Source: Pseudomonas oryzihabitans
GTDB lineage: Bacteria; Pseudomonadota; Gammaproteobacteria; Pseudomonadales; Pseudomonadaceae
Direction of reading: 5' to 3'
Assembly (NCBI RefSeq): GCF_006384975.1
Contig: NZ_CP021645.1
Span: forward strand, 1,888,001 to 1,952,000
DNA: 64,000 nucleotides
In this document: piece by piece, positions 50,541-59,750 of the stretch
Layout of the letters: each line of letters begins with the position of its first letter
Position numbering within the stretch: position 1 is the first letter of the stretch
The notes under the pieces: generated by a model
The model's input: the letters and a program-made list of their open reading frames with translations, nothing else
Databases searched by the model: none
What the model was told of the DNA's origin: nothing
Position numbers and translations under genes: made by a program

Positions 50541-51167
50541 CTAGTGGGGTGGCAAGACGTACTTGAGGATGGCGACGAAGTGCAGCGCGCTGCCGGCCAT
50601 GACGAAGCCATGCCAGATGCCGTGCCAATGGCGAAAGCGGTCGTCGAAGACGAAGAACAGGATGCCGACGGTATAGAGCACCCCACCGGCCGCCAGCCAG
50701 GTGAAACCGGCGCTGCCCAGGCGATCCAGCAGCGGTCCCACGGCCACCAGCACGATCCAGCCCATGGTGGCGTAGATCACCAGCGACAGGACGCGCGCCT
50801 CGGAGCGCGGCTTGATCTCCTGCAGCATGCCGATCAACGCCAGCCCCCAGACGATGCCGAACAGCGTCCAGCCCCAGGGACCGCGCAGGGTCACCAGGCA
50901 GAACGGCGTGTAGCTGCCGGCGATGAGCAGGTAGATAGACAGGTGATCGAGCTTCTGCAGGTAGCGCTTCGCCCGCCCCTTCACGCTGTGATAGAGGGTG
51001 GACACGCTGTACAGGATCACCAGCGCCACCCCGTAGATGGCCACACTGACGATCCGCCAGGGATCACCCTGCAGGCTGGCCAGCACCACCAGCACGATGG
51101 CACCGGCCAGGGCCAGTAGAGCTCCGATCAAATGGGTCCAGGCATTGAGCCGTTCGCCGTAATACAT
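50541..51167 (-). CDS. trhA: Hemolysin III family membrane protein
   Basis: A 208-residue protein with seven membrane helices of the Hly-III/PAQR family. Motifs are ERLNAWTHLIGALLA, SVSTLYHS, KLDHLSIYLLIAGSYTPF and WHGIWHGFVMAGSALHF, with the metal-binding His/Asp. Despite its name, it is a housekeeping membrane protein; bacterial TrhA affects membrane fluidity and energetics. The start ATG at 51167 lies 31 bases after the antiporter gene. Confidence 0.9.
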   Translation of the reverse strand: MYYGERLNAWTHLIGALLALAGAIVLVVLASLQGDPWRIVSVAIYGVALVILYSVSTLYHSVKGRAKRYLQKLDHLSIYLLIAGSYTPFCLVTLRGPWGWTLFGIVWGLALIGMLQEIKPRSEARVLSLVIYATMGWIVLVAVGPLLDRLGSAGFTWLAAGGVLYTVGILFFVFDDRFRHWHGIWHGFVMAGSALHFVAILKYVLPPH

Positions 51168-51197
51168 GCGTCCTCCAGGTCAGGGTCGCAAGGCGGC

Positions 51198-52559
51198 TCA
51201 GGGTCTCGCCGATCCCTCGCGACGGGCAGTCAGGCGCTCGTAGCGGTCGAGCAGCGGCTGGATGGAAACGCCATGAACCGCGATGCTCAGGGCCACCACC
51301 GAGAGAGTCAGGTCGACGATGGTACCCGCCCAGTCGGCCGTGACGTGGTGCGTGAGCGCGTAGCACAGGTAATACAGGCTACCAATCCCACGGATGCCGA
51401 ACCAGCCGATCAGCCCGCCCTGCAGGCGGTCGATACGGGTGAAGGGCAGCATGGTCGCCACGCTCAGGGGCCGGATCACCACGAACAGCAAGGCGCCCAA
51501 CAGCAGCGCGCGGCTATCCCAGTGGGTGATGAGCACCACGCCCAGCAGCGTCACCAGCAGCACCTCGAAGGAGCGCTCCACCAGGCTGCCGAAGGCGAGC
51601 ATGTCGCCCATCATCACCCCGGCGGCCATCTTGGGCTCCTCGATGTCATCCGCACGGGCCACGGTGGCCTGTTCCGGGGCCCCAGTGAGATGGCCAATCA
51701 CCGGTTGCGCCAGCTGCTCGGAAGGGGTTTCCGAATGCCCCGAGGACTTGACCTCGGCCTGGCGCAGGCCCAGCCCGGCGGCGAACACGGCGAGAAAGCC
51801 GAAGGCGCCGATCTCGTCGGCCAGTACATAGGACAGGGCGATCAGCGCCAGGGCGAGGAAGTCGTTGGGGGAAATCGTGCTGTCACCGTGGCGGATGCGC
51901 AGGTAGATCATCAGGTGCCCTACCCCCTTGCCCATGGCGTAGCCCAGCAACAGCCCGGCCGGTACGCCCCAGACCACGCTTTTCAGGAACCACTCCAGGG
52001 TCCAGCCCCACTGCAGTTCGCCGTGCTGCAAGAGCAGCAGCCCCAGCAGCACGAAGGGAAAGGCGGTGCCATCGTTGAGCCCCGCCTCACCGGAGAGGCC
52101 GAAGCGCACCCGGTCGAAATCCTGGGCGTGGTTGACCTGCACCAGGCCGGCCAGCACCGGGTCGGTGGGCGCGAGGATGGCGCCGATCAGCAGGGCCACG
52201 CCCCAGGGCAGGCCGAGCACGTAGTGGGCCGCCAGGCAGACCCCGGCGATGCTGAGGATCATCACCGGCCCGGCCAGCAGATAGGCGCCATGCCAGGCGG
52301 AGCGGTGGAAGGACAGCCGCAACTTGAGGCCGCTGACGAACAGCGAAAAGAGCACCGCCACCTCGGTGAGATGGCCGATCCAGGTGGCCGATTGCTGGAA
52401 ATCGACCTCGGCCAGGCCCAGCCCGATGGGGCTGATGAGCATGCCGAACACCAGACAGACGGCCGAGGTAGTCACCGGCAGCCAACGTAGATAGGCGGAG
52501 GTCAGGGCAAGGATCATCAATAGCGATCCCAATACCCCGACCCAGACGAGAAAAGTCAT
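51198..52559 (-). CDS. Cation:proton antiporter (CPA1/NhaP type)
   Basis: A 453-residue antiporter with about 12 helices. LIGAILAPTDPVLAGLVQV and GLSGEAGLNDGTAFPFVLLG contain the Asp residues needed for transport in this family. GWFGIRGIGSLYYLCYAL near the end is typical of NhaP. A hydrophilic loop (about 285-330) separates two halves. It probably exchanges Na+ or K+ for protons. The ATG at 52559 is taken over an upstream TTG. Confidence 0.9.
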   Translation of the reverse strand: MTFLVWVGVLGSLLMILALTSAYLRWLPVTTSAVCLVFGMLISPIGLGLAEVDFQQSATWIGHLTEVAVLFSLFVSGLKLRLSFHRSAWHGAYLLAGPVMILSIAGVCLAAHYVLGLPWGVALLIGAILAPTDPVLAGLVQVNHAQDFDRVRFGLSGEAGLNDGTAFPFVLLGLLLLQHGELQWGWTLEWFLKSVVWGVPAGLLLGYAMGKGVGHLMIYLRIRHGDSTISPNDFLALALIALSYVLADEIGAFGFLAVFAAGLGLRQAEVKSSGHSETPSEQLAQPVIGHLTGAPEQATVARADDIEEPKMAAGVMMGDMLAFGSLVERSFEVLLVTLLGVVLITHWDSRALLLGALLFVVIRPLSVATMLPFTRIDRLQGGLIGWFGIRGIGSLYYLCYALTHHVTADWAGTIVDLTLSVVALSIAVHGVSIQPLLDRYERLTARREGSARP

Positions 52560-52743
52560 GTGGGTAGCGTGATCCAAAACAGGTGGAACGGAAGGAGGTG
52601 GCGAGGGCCACCGTCTTCATGGAGACTGCGCAAACCTCGCTCCGGTGCCCCACAACTGCCCAATGGCGCGGCCCGCGGTGACCCCAGGGGCCGGAATGCG
52701 GTCCCATCCCTTATAGTCCCGCCACAGGAAGTCGTCTTCTCGC

Positions 52744-55137
52744 ATGAGCGATCACCGCCTACGCAAGCAACGCCGTCTCGAGCGCCTGCAGCGCTTCATC
52801 GACTGGGCCAGCCGCACCCATCCGGATTTCGTCGCCAAGCAACAGCATCAGGAACAGTGGTTCAAGCCCTATGCGGGCTATCCCTTTCCGCACCTCGGCC
52901 GGATCGCCAAGACCTTCTGGCTGGGCCTCGACGAGTCCGCGGCGGTGGCCAACGGCACTACGCCCGAGCCGGAGACCCTGCTGGGCCAGGCCTTGCTCAG
53001 CGTCAGCAAGACCTTCGGCTACCCGGTGGATGTCTTCGGCAGCGAGAAACTCTTTACCGGCGGCGCGGCGAGCGAATTGCTCGAAGCCCATTGGGCGCTG
53101 AATCTCGCCGATAGCGATTCGGCGGCCGGTTTCGAAGCGGCGGTGGCCGAGCGCCTGGGCGCGGCGGTACGGGAGCGGCTTGCGCTACTGGCCGGGCCCT
53201 TCGCGGAGATGGCGGCGGAAGATCGCCAGCGAGTGCTGGAACGGGTGCCCCAGGCGCTGATCCGCCTGGACGACTTCCTGTCGCGGGCGGTGGAGGTCCT
53301 CAACGAAACGCGCCACGAGCTGAGATTCAACGTGGTGCTCAGCCACGACGACATCCGCCTGGAAATCCCCCGGCGCCTGGCAGCGAACCAGGGTCGTCTG
53401 CTCAGTGACGCCGATGTCGTCGCGCTCAAGGCCGAGGCGGAAGGCGACTTGCGCCAGCGCTTCGCCGTGCTGGTGGGCGAGGCCGATGCCCTGGATTTCG
53501 ATCTGCACCAGCTCGGCACGCCACGGCTGCAGGAGTTGATGCGCCTGGAGACGGGCAAGCTGCGCCTGGCCCTGCGCCAGGCGGTGGAACAGCAGCGCGA
53601 GAAGATGGCCTTCGCCGTGTTGCTGGAGAACAATCCACGCTTCGCCCAGTACCACCAGAACTATCCCGCCCGGCGCCTGACCCGCACCTGGACCGCTCTG
53701 CTCGGCCCCACCAACAGCGGCAAGACCCACAGGTCCATCGAGGCGATGGCGGCGGTGACCCATGCCATCTACCTGTCGCCGCTGCGCTTGATGGCGTTGG
53801 AAAACCAGGAGCGCCTGGAGTCCCTCGGGGTGCCCTGCTCGCTGGTCACCGGCGAGGAAGAGATCATCCGGCCGGGCGCCACCCACTTCTGCTGCACCGT
53901 GGAGGAATTCGCCCGTTTCCGCCGCCAGCAATGGGAGGTGGTGGTGGTCGACGAGGTGCAGATGCTGGCCGATCCGCAACGCGGCTGGGCCTGGGTCGAT
54001 GCTCTGGTCAGCGCCCAGACGCCGCGCCTGCTGATGACCGGTCCGGCGCTGATCGAACCCTCGCTGCGGACCCTCTGCACGCTGTGCGAGGACCGCCTGG
54101 AGATCAAACCCACCAAGCGCCTGTCGCCGGTCACGGTGGCGCGCCACGCCACCACCCTGGAACGGCTGGAGCCGGGCTCGCTGCTGGTGGCCTTCAGCCG
54201 CCGAGTGGTGCTGGAACTCAAGGGTATGCTGGAGATGGCCGGACGCCGGGTCTCGGTGGTGTACGGCGCCCTCTCGCCGGAGGTGCGCCGGGAACAGGCG
54301 CGACGCTTCCGCGAAGGCGAGACCGAAATCATGGTCGCTACCGACGCGGTGGGCATGGGCCTCAACCTGCCCGCCCATACCCTGTGCTTCTACACCGATG
54401 AGAAATTCGACGGGGTGGAGAATCGCCCGCTGCGGGTACAGGAGGTCAAGCAGATCGGCGGTCGCGCCGGGCGTTTCGGTCATCACGCCGAGGGCGAGAT
54501 CACCGCGCTGGCGCCCCATGTGCTGCGCAATATCAAGCGGCTGTTCCACAGCCCGGACGATCCGGTAGACCTGCATCAGTTTCAGGTACGACCCAGCCTG
54601 GAACACCTGCACGCCCTGTCGGAGTTCATGGAAGAACCCAGCCTGCTGCGCACCTGGCTGACCTTCAACCGCAACATCAACTACGGCGACGCCTTCGTCT
54701 CGGTACTGCCCGACGAACTGGCCGAGTGGATCAAGCTGATCGACCTGCCTGGCATCGACTTCCACCTGCGCTGGATCTTCGCCTGCACCCCGATTCGCGG
54801 CGGCTTGGAGGGCCCGGCCAGCGGTCAGGCCCAGCGCTGGCTGCGCAGCGTCGCCCGCGGCGAGCCGGTGGACCTGCCGCGCGTTCCCCTGGGCAGCGAT
54901 CTCGCCGGCCTGGAAAGCGCCCTGCACGTGGTGGAGACCTATCTGCACCTGGCGCGCAGCCTGCCGGAGCTGTTTCCCGCCCTGGAACGCGGCGAGGATC
55001 ATCGCGACCTGCTCAACGAGGCCATCACCCGCGAGCTGTCGCGCCGCCGCCGTCCGCGTGGCCAGGAAAAGGGTCAGGGCAAGGGTGGACGGCGCCAGGG
55101 GCGTGGCGAGCGCCGGGGTGGGCGCTTCGGGCGCTAG
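52744..55137 (+). CDS. Suv3-like DEAD/DEAH RNA helicase
   Basis: A 797-residue helicase. The N-terminal 310 residues are a helical region. The helicase core has Walker A GPTNSGKTH (about 326-334), the DEVQM motif II (Suv3 has DEIQM), ATDAVGMGLNLPA and QIGGRAGRFG (motif VI). The C-terminal half has a Suv3-like tail, then a Arg/Gly/Lys-rich end (RRRRPRGQEKG, GERRGGRFGR). Such tails bind RNA. Suv3 is a mitochondrial RNA-degradation helicase; the bacterial role is not settled. The ATG at 52744 has a weak ribosome site. Confidence 0.88.
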   Translation: MSDHRLRKQRRLERLQRFIDWASRTHPDFVAKQQHQEQWFKPYAGYPFPHLGRIAKTFWLGLDESAAVANGTTPEPETLLGQALLSVSKTFGYPVDVFGSEKLFTGGAASELLEAHWALNLADSDSAAGFEAAVAERLGAAVRERLALLAGPFAEMAAEDRQRVLERVPQALIRLDDFLSRAVEVLNETRHELRFNVVLSHDDIRLEIPRRLAANQGRLLSDADVVALKAEAEGDLRQRFAVLVGEADALDFDLHQLGTPRLQELMRLETGKLRLALRQAVEQQREKMAFAVLLENNPRFAQYHQNYPARRLTRTWTALLGPTNSGKTHRSIEAMAAVTHAIYLSPLRLMALENQERLESLGVPCSLVTGEEEIIRPGATHFCCTVEEFARFRRQQWEVVVVDEVQMLADPQRGWAWVDALVSAQTPRLLMTGPALIEPSLRTLCTLCEDRLEIKPTKRLSPVTVARHATTLERLEPGSLLVAFSRRVVLELKGMLEMAGRRVSVVYGALSPEVRREQARRFREGETEIMVATDAVGMGLNLPAHTLCFYTDEKFDGVENRPLRVQEVKQIGGRAGRFGHHAEGEITALAPHVLRNIKRLFHSPDDPVDLHQFQVRPSLEHLHALSEFMEEPSLLRTWLTFNRNINYGDAFVSVLPDELAEWIKLIDLPGIDFHLRWIFACTPIRGGLEGPASGQAQRWLRSVARGEPVDLPRVPLGSDLAGLESALHVVETYLHLARSLPELFPALERGEDHRDLLNEAITRELSRRRRPRGQEKGQGKGGRRQGRGERRGGRFGR

Positions 55138-55173
55138 GCCACGCGGGATTCGCCGACTGAAGCCGGCAGCCAG

Positions 55174-55272
55174 GTAGCGTGGATAACGGCGAAGCCTTAT
55201 CCACTCTTCGCAGCGCCCTGGCCATGGACCACGCAGCACGGTTTTCACCCAACCTATCGCGACCATGGCGGT
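55174..55272. repeat. ~100-bp repeat, copy A
   Basis: Starts GTAGCGTGGATAACGG and ends ACCATGGCGGT. Copy B at 55331-55430 differs at only about six positions. The start contains GTGGATAA...TTATCCAC, an 8-base inverted stem related to the elements at 32787 and 36234. No gene lies in the 311-base gap (55138-55448). Confidence 0.9.
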
Positions 55273-55299
55273 TCGTCCACCACAGGCACCGCAGTAACC

Positions 55300-55452
55300 G
55301 TAGGAGCGGCCCATGGCCGCGATCAGCCGCGTAGCGTGGATAACGGCCAAGCCTTATCCACCCTTCGCAGCGCCCTGCCCATGGACCACGCCGCACGTAT
55401 TTTCACCCAACCTATCGCGACCATGGCGGTCTGCTGATGCGGCCGCTCCTAC
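55300..55452. repeat. Inverted REP pair (GTAGGAGCGGCC) enclosing repeat copy B
   Basis: GTAGGAGCGGCC at 55300-55311 and its reverse complement at 55441-55452 face inward. They enclose repeat copy B (55331-55430) and short GATCAG/CTGATG flanks. The outer half supplies the TAG stop codon of the DUF4442 gene. The arrangement looks like a BIME-like composite. Confidence 0.75.
55331..55430. repeat. ~100-bp repeat, copy B
   Basis: Second copy of the repeat at 55174-55272, in the same direction with an offset of 157 bases. It contains the same GTGGATAA/TTATCCAC stem. Confidence 0.9.
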
Positions 55453-55916
55453 TGGGACATCCCTAGCGGCGACCGCGCCTTGAAACTCCAGGTAAAGCAG
55501 AATTCGGCGACCTGATCGCCGCTTTCATCGATGCCGACGCTGCGCAGTTGCACCACCTGCGGATCACCCGTCTCCCGGGCCACGCGCAGGGCGGCGGCGA
55601 TGGCCTCGCCCTGGTCGCAGCGAAAGACGATGGTGCCCACCGCCTTCTTGGTGAAGGTCGCGTTGAGGGCCACCACCAGCATGGCGAAGCGACTGCCGGA
55701 GCGGCGGATGTGCAGGTCGGCGAGCATGCCGGTGGAAAATTCCGCCGCCATGCCCTCCACCGCCCAGAACATGCTCTTGAAGGGATTCTGGTTCAGCCAG
55801 CCAAGTGTCACCTGGATCTGGCAGCCGGCGGCATCGAGCTGCCGCAGCCTTAGGCCGGCGATCTTGGCGATGGGCACCTTGGCCCAGACGAAGAGATTGA
55901 ACAGCAGTCGATTCAT
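55449..55916 (-). CDS. DUF4442 hotdog-like protein
   Basis: A 155-residue protein that fits the DUF4442 hotdog thioesterase-like family: FNLFVWAKVPIAKIAGLR, GWLNQNPFKSMFWAVEGMAAEFSTG and KAVGTIVFRCDQG. A thioesterase role is possible but the catalytic residues are not obvious. The start ATG at 55916 is preferred to the upstream GTG-type start. The TAG stop lies in a REP sequence, so the last residues may have been changed by repeat insertion. Confidence 0.82.
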   Translation of the reverse strand: MNRLLFNLFVWAKVPIAKIAGLRLRQLDAAGCQIQVTLGWLNQNPFKSMFWAVEGMAAEFSTGMLADLHIRRSGSRFAMLVVALNATFTKKAVGTIVFRCDQGEAIAAALRVARETGDPQVVQLRSVGIDESGDQVAEFCFTWSFKARSPLGMSQ

Positions 55917-56040
55917 GACGGGCGCATCCGGCAGCCTGGCCAAAGCGCCAGGTGACCCGCAGCTTAGCGCGTCGTCCCGGGCCGCTCCATGGCTGCGGGG
56001 AGCGGCCGAGCAGACAGTTCGCGACCCTCGAGTCGCGCTG

Positions 56041-56076
56041 CCTGGGGCGCCTCGACAACGCGAGACGCCCCCCAGG
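56041..56076 (-). terminator. Stem-loop after the sotB gene
   Basis: CCTGGGGCG...CTCG and CGAG...CGCCCCCCAGG form a long stem just at the 3' end of the exporter gene. There is no strong T-run, so it could be a terminator or a transcript-stabilising hairpin. Confidence 0.5.
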
Positions 56077-56078
56077 GA

Positions 56079-57269
56079 TCACAGCGGATTGGCGTTGAGC
56101 TGCTCGGCGTAGCGCCGGGTCATGAACACCGCGAACAGCAGGCCGCCGACCGCCAGGCCGCCCCCCACCAGGCCGATGTAGGGCATGCCGACATGGGTGC
56201 CCACCACGCTGCCCAGCAGGGCGCCACCGCCGATGCCGACGTTGTAGATACCCGAGAACAGCGCCATGGCCACGTCGGTGGCGTCCTTGGCCAGGGCCAG
56301 CACCTTGGATTGCAGCGCCAGGCCAAAGCTCATGATGGCGATGCCCCAGACCACGCTCAGCCCTTCGAGCAGGAAGCCCTTCCAGGCGAACGGCAGCAGC
56401 AACAGCAGCGACAAGGCGATGCCGCCAATGGCGGTGATGAGGAAGCCATTGGGGAATCTCAGGCTGTAGCGGCTGAACAACAGCGAGCCGATCACCCCGG
56501 AACCACCGAACAGCAGCAGCAAGGCGGTGATCTGCATACCGCCCATGCCCGCCACTTCCACGGCGAAGGGCTCGATGTAGCTGTAGCCGGTGAAGTGAGC
56601 CGTCACCACCAGCACCGTGAGCAGGTAGATGCACAACAATGCCGGGCGCTTAAACAGCACCGGCAGGCTGGCCAGGGAGCCGGAATTCTCGCTGGGCAAC
56701 AGCGGCAGGTTGCGCGCCAGCCAGATCACCGTACCCACGGCTAGGGCAGCGATGGCGAGGAAGGTGTAGCGCCAGCCGAGCAATTCACCGAGCACCCGGC
56801 CCAGCGGGATGCCCAGCACCATGGCCAGGCAGGTGCCCGTGGCCAACAGGCCGAGCGCCTGGGTCTGCTTGCCGGCCGGCGCGATGCGTACGGCCAGCGA
56901 GGCGGTGATCGACCAGAACACCGCATGGGCGAAGGCGATGCCGATCCGGCTGGCCACCAGCACCTCGAAGCTCCAGGCCACCCCCGACAGCGCGTGGCAG
57001 GCGATGAAGACGACGAAGACGAACACCAGCAGGCGCCGCCGCTCGATGGAACGGGTGGCGAGCATCATCGGCAGGGACATCAGGGCGACCACCCAGGCAT
57101 AGATGGTCAGCATCAGCCCGACCTGCGACGGACGCAGGTCGAAGCTGCGACCGATGTCGCTGAGCAGCGCCACCGGGACGAATTCCGTGGTGTTGAAGAT
57201 GAAGGCGGCCAGGGCCAGGGCGATCACGCCGGACCAACTGGGTTTCCGGGCTTCGGCGGTAGCATCCAT
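56079..57269 (-). CDS. sotB: MFS sugar efflux transporter, SotB/AraJ family
   Basis: A 396-residue major facilitator with 12 helices. The opening [19 protein letters not shown] and the TM2-3 segment [21 protein letters not shown] are typical of SotB (sugar efflux). [20 protein letters not shown] and the second-half [14 protein letters not shown] support the family. SotB-type pumps export arabinose and other sugars; the real substrate is not known here. Confidence 0.88.
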   Translation of the reverse strand: MDATAEARKPSWSGVIALALAAFIFNTTEFVPVALLSDIGRSFDLRPSQVGLMLTIYAWVVALMSLPMMLATRSIERRRLLVFVFVVFIACHALSGVAWSFEVLVASRIGIAFAHAVFWSITASLAVRIAPAGKQTQALGLLATGTCLAMVLGIPLGRVLGELLGWRYTFLAIAALAVGTVIWLARNLPLLPSENSGSLASLPVLFKRPALLCIYLLTVLVVTAHFTGYSYIEPFAVEVAGMGGMQITALLLLFGGSGVIGSLLFSRYSLRFPNGFLITAIGGIALSLLLLLPFAWKGFLLEGLSVVWGIAIMSFGLALQSKVLALAKDATDVAMALFSGIYNVGIGGGALLGSVVGTHVGMPYIGLVGGGLAVGGLLFAVFMTRRYAEQLNANPL

Positions 57270-57623
57270 GGGAGATCTTCTACTCCAGAGCGGGAGGGGT
57301 GAGCGACTCCGCGGCGCGGAATCGACGACGAAAACCCACGAGCAAAAGCTTGGCCCGCCTGCGGAGGAGAACGCCGCGAGCGAGAAGATTGCCGTAGGTC
57401 AGGATTGATAGTGGATGTAGTAAAAATTCTACGCTGCCGATTCGGACCACCACAACCGCCCAGGGGTGCCCCGCTATGGGCCAGGATTCCGAGCCCGGCA
57501 CCCAAGCTGCTGATGGGTGGCGCTTTTTGGATCGATCCAAGCCTGGACCAAAATCCCGGAACTGCGACAAAACATCGCGAAACCTTTTAGTCGTCCCAGG
57601 CTCGGACAGAAACAGCGCAGCGG

Positions 57624-57654
57624 TTGACCTTGCCCCAGAGGCAAGCTCTAGCCT
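57624..57654 (+). promoter_or_regulatory. MerR/CueR-type promoter of the DUF305 gene
   Basis: TTGACC (-35, 57624-57629) and TAGCCT (-10, 57649-57654) are separated by 19 bases, the long spacer of MerR-regulated promoters. Between them ACCTTGCC-CCAGA-GGCAAGCT forms a dyad close to the copper regulator CueR site. The start would be near 57661, giving a 25-base leader. The rest of the 416-base gap (57270-57685) has no gene. Confidence 0.7.
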
Positions 57655-57685
57655 CGATCTCGTCAGTTTCTCAGGAGCCTCCCCC

Positions 57686-58021
57686 ATGCGTATCACCATC
57701 CCCACCGCCCTGCTCGCCCTCACCCTGCTGGCGAGCGGTACCGCCAGCGCCGCCGAAGACACTCACCAGGCCCATCAGGACATGCAGAAAAGCATGGACG
57801 CCATGCATCAGGGCATGGAAGAAGGCCTCAAGGCCAAGGACCCGGACCTGGGTTTCGCCAAGGGCATGCTGGCCCACCATGAGGGCGCCCTCGACATGGC
57901 CCGCTATGAACTCCAGCATGGCAAGGACCCGGAAATGCGCAAGCTGGCCGAGGACATCATCCAGGCCCAACAAAAGGAGATCGATCAGCTCAAACGCTGG
58001 ATCGAGGCCCACGGCAAATGA
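57686..58021 (+). CDS. DUF305 periplasmic protein, likely metal-responsive
   Basis: A 111-residue exported protein with a clear signal peptide (MRITIPTALLALTLLASGTA, cleavage near ASA). The mature part is a helical DUF305 domain rich in Met and His: MHQGMEEGL, FAKGMLAHHEGALDMARYEL, then QAQQKEIDQLKRWI. DUF305 proteins are often linked to copper resistance. The MerR-type promoter upstream supports a role in copper or related metal response. GGAG lies before the ATG at 57686. Confidence 0.88.
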   Translation: MRITIPTALLALTLLASGTASAAEDTHQAHQDMQKSMDAMHQGMEEGLKAKDPDLGFAKGMLAHHEGALDMARYELQHGKDPEMRKLAEDIIQAQQKEIDQLKRWIEAHGK

Positions 58022-58079
58022 TGGCCGTGCAGGCACGGGACTGGCACAGTGGAAAACCAGTCCCATCGCGGAGACCACC

Positions 58080-58169
58080 ATGCTGATCGATCACCTGGAT
58101 CACCTAGTCCTGACCACCGTGGATCTCGCCGCCTGCGAGGATTTCTACACCCGGGTGCTGGGGAGGTAG
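58080..58169 (+). pseudogene. Truncated VOC (glyoxalase/bleomycin-resistance) family gene
   Basis: Begins MLIDHLDHLVLTTVDLAACE, with the first metal His (DHLVLTT) of a VOC protein, and stops after 29 residues at TAG 58167-58169 where a normal family member would go on for over 100 residues. GGAGA precedes the ATG. The 160 bases that follow carry small inverted repeats (CATAGC-TTC-GCTATG) and no continuation in any frame that I can see. A deletion or insertion cut the gene. Confidence 0.75.
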
Positions 58170-58328
58170 TTCAACGTTGACTGGACAATCTCTTGCTGGC
58201 GCTTTTCAGCGCAGGCGGAGTCACCACTCCTCGCCATAGCTTCGCTATGAAGCGTGATGGCTGAGGCGGCGAACATAGAGCTATGACGCCGCCACTTCTT
58301 GGTCGAAACCATCAATCAAGCTGGGTTT

Positions 58329-59648
58329 TCATGAGCCCGACGTAGTGGCAGGCAACGCCACGCGTCTCCGGCGCAACAGGGCGTACATTCCCGCCGACAG
58401 CAAGAACGTCAAAGGCGCGGAAAACGGTTGCAGACTTTGGCCCCCTTCCATCAGCGCGAAACCCAGCAGCGCACCGCAGAACCAAGCGGCAAGGCCGACG
58501 CCATTCAGTCGGGCCGGCTCATCTGACGATGACGGCACCTTTCCCAGTATGTGCGCCAGGGCAACGCCGACCCAGGCCACCACGAATACGCCCTGCCAGG
58601 CCAAGGCCTTGAGCAGCCAGGCGAAGACATCGGCCAGCATCAGGGCATAGACCACCGCCCCGACAACCAGGGCCCAGACCAGTCTGGACGCGCGCAAATG
58701 GAACACCTCGCCGAAGAACGCCTGCATGTTCACCGTCGCCAGGTAGTAGTTGGCGGTGTTGATCCGCGTCTGTGTCACCCAGACGAACAGCAATCCCCAG
58801 AGGCCCATCAATTTGAGGATCGCCAGCAACACGGTGACCTCACTGAGCGCGCCATCCCGCGGAATGCTGCTGGCCAGGTAGATGCCGGCCATCCCGTTGA
58901 GAAGAAAGGTCACCAGGTAGAACGGCATGCCGAAGTTCCAGCGCCCGTGCCAGGCAGCGTCTTCCGGCCTGCCGAAGCGGGCGTAATCGAAGGTGAACAT
59001 CATCAATACCCAGACGCCCATGTAGGCACTGAAGCAGTTCCACCAGCCTCCTGCCGGCGGCTGCGCCGGGCCGAAGTCCAGCCACTGGGGCTGGTAACCA
59101 TACTCGCCGATGGACAAGGCCACCGCTGCCAGCAGGCCGAACAGGTAGAACGGCAGCAGCACGCCGTTGAAGCGATCCAGCCAATGCTGTACGCCGCCGA
59201 AGATCAGCGGGACGCTGTACACCACTACCAGCAGCGCTGCCAGCGAGTAGGAAACCCCGGGATACAGGTGATTGAGCGCCACCGCGATCACCGAGCCTTC
59301 GAATACGGCGTAGTAGATGGCCGTGGAGAAGAAGATCAAGGTTGCCAGCGAGGCGCCCAGCGAACCGAACAGCACCCGCGAGAACAAGGCCACGGAGAGC
59401 CCGGTACGCATGGCATAGCGGCTGATCACCGCGTTGATCAGCCCGTAGCAGAGCACCGACAGCACCATGCCGAAGATGGCGTTGCGGGCACCGTAGGCCA
59501 GCGCCAGCGAGGCGCCAACGACGATGTAGAACATGGCGCTGCACACGGCCCACCAGGCCATGCTCAGGGAAAGCCGGCCCATCCGGGCATGGCTGGGAAG
59601 ATGGGGAACGGAAGAGTCGACCTCGGGATGCTGCGACAGACTTGCCAT
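58329..59648 (-). CDS. NCS1-type permease (purine-cytosine permease-like)
   Basis: A 439-residue protein with about 12 helices. The opening MGRLSLSMAWWAVCSAMFYIVV, cut here as LSLSMAWWAVCSAMFYIV, and GASLALAYGARNAIFGM fit the NCS1/codB group. MMFTFDYARFGRPEDA is the central conserved loop. Its place at the end of a pxpBC-acc cluster on the same strand suggests it imports the substrate, 5-oxoproline or a related cyclic amide; this is inferred, not known. Confidence 0.85.
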   Translation of the reverse strand: MASLSQHPEVDSSVPHLPSHARMGRLSLSMAWWAVCSAMFYIVVGASLALAYGARNAIFGMVLSVLCYGLINAVISRYAMRTGLSVALFSRVLFGSLGASLATLIFFSTAIYYAVFEGSVIAVALNHLYPGVSYSLAALLVVVYSVPLIFGGVQHWLDRFNGVLLPFYLFGLLAAVALSIGEYGYQPQWLDFGPAQPPAGGWWNCFSAYMGVWVLMMFTFDYARFGRPEDAAWHGRWNFGMPFYLVTFLLNGMAGIYLASSIPRDGALSEVTVLLAILKLMGLWGLLFVWVTQTRINTANYYLATVNMQAFFGEVFHLRASRLVWALVVGAVVYALMLADVFAWLLKALAWQGVFVVAWVGVALAHILGKVPSSSDEPARLNGVGLAAWFCGALLGFALMEGGQSLQPFSAPLTFLLSAGMYALLRRRRVALPATTSGS

Positions 59649-59750
59649 CTTGGTTGCTCCGCAAGATTAGGGTGGCGAGCGGCAGCAGGACGCCATGGCG
59701 GCGCCCTCAGGGGAACCACCCGGTGTCGTACCGCCGCGGCGTTTTATTGG

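Noticed and set aside
53185..55350. A 721-codon open frame antisense to the Suv3-like helicase, running into the repeats
   Set aside because: No motif, and the opposite strand has a clear helicase.
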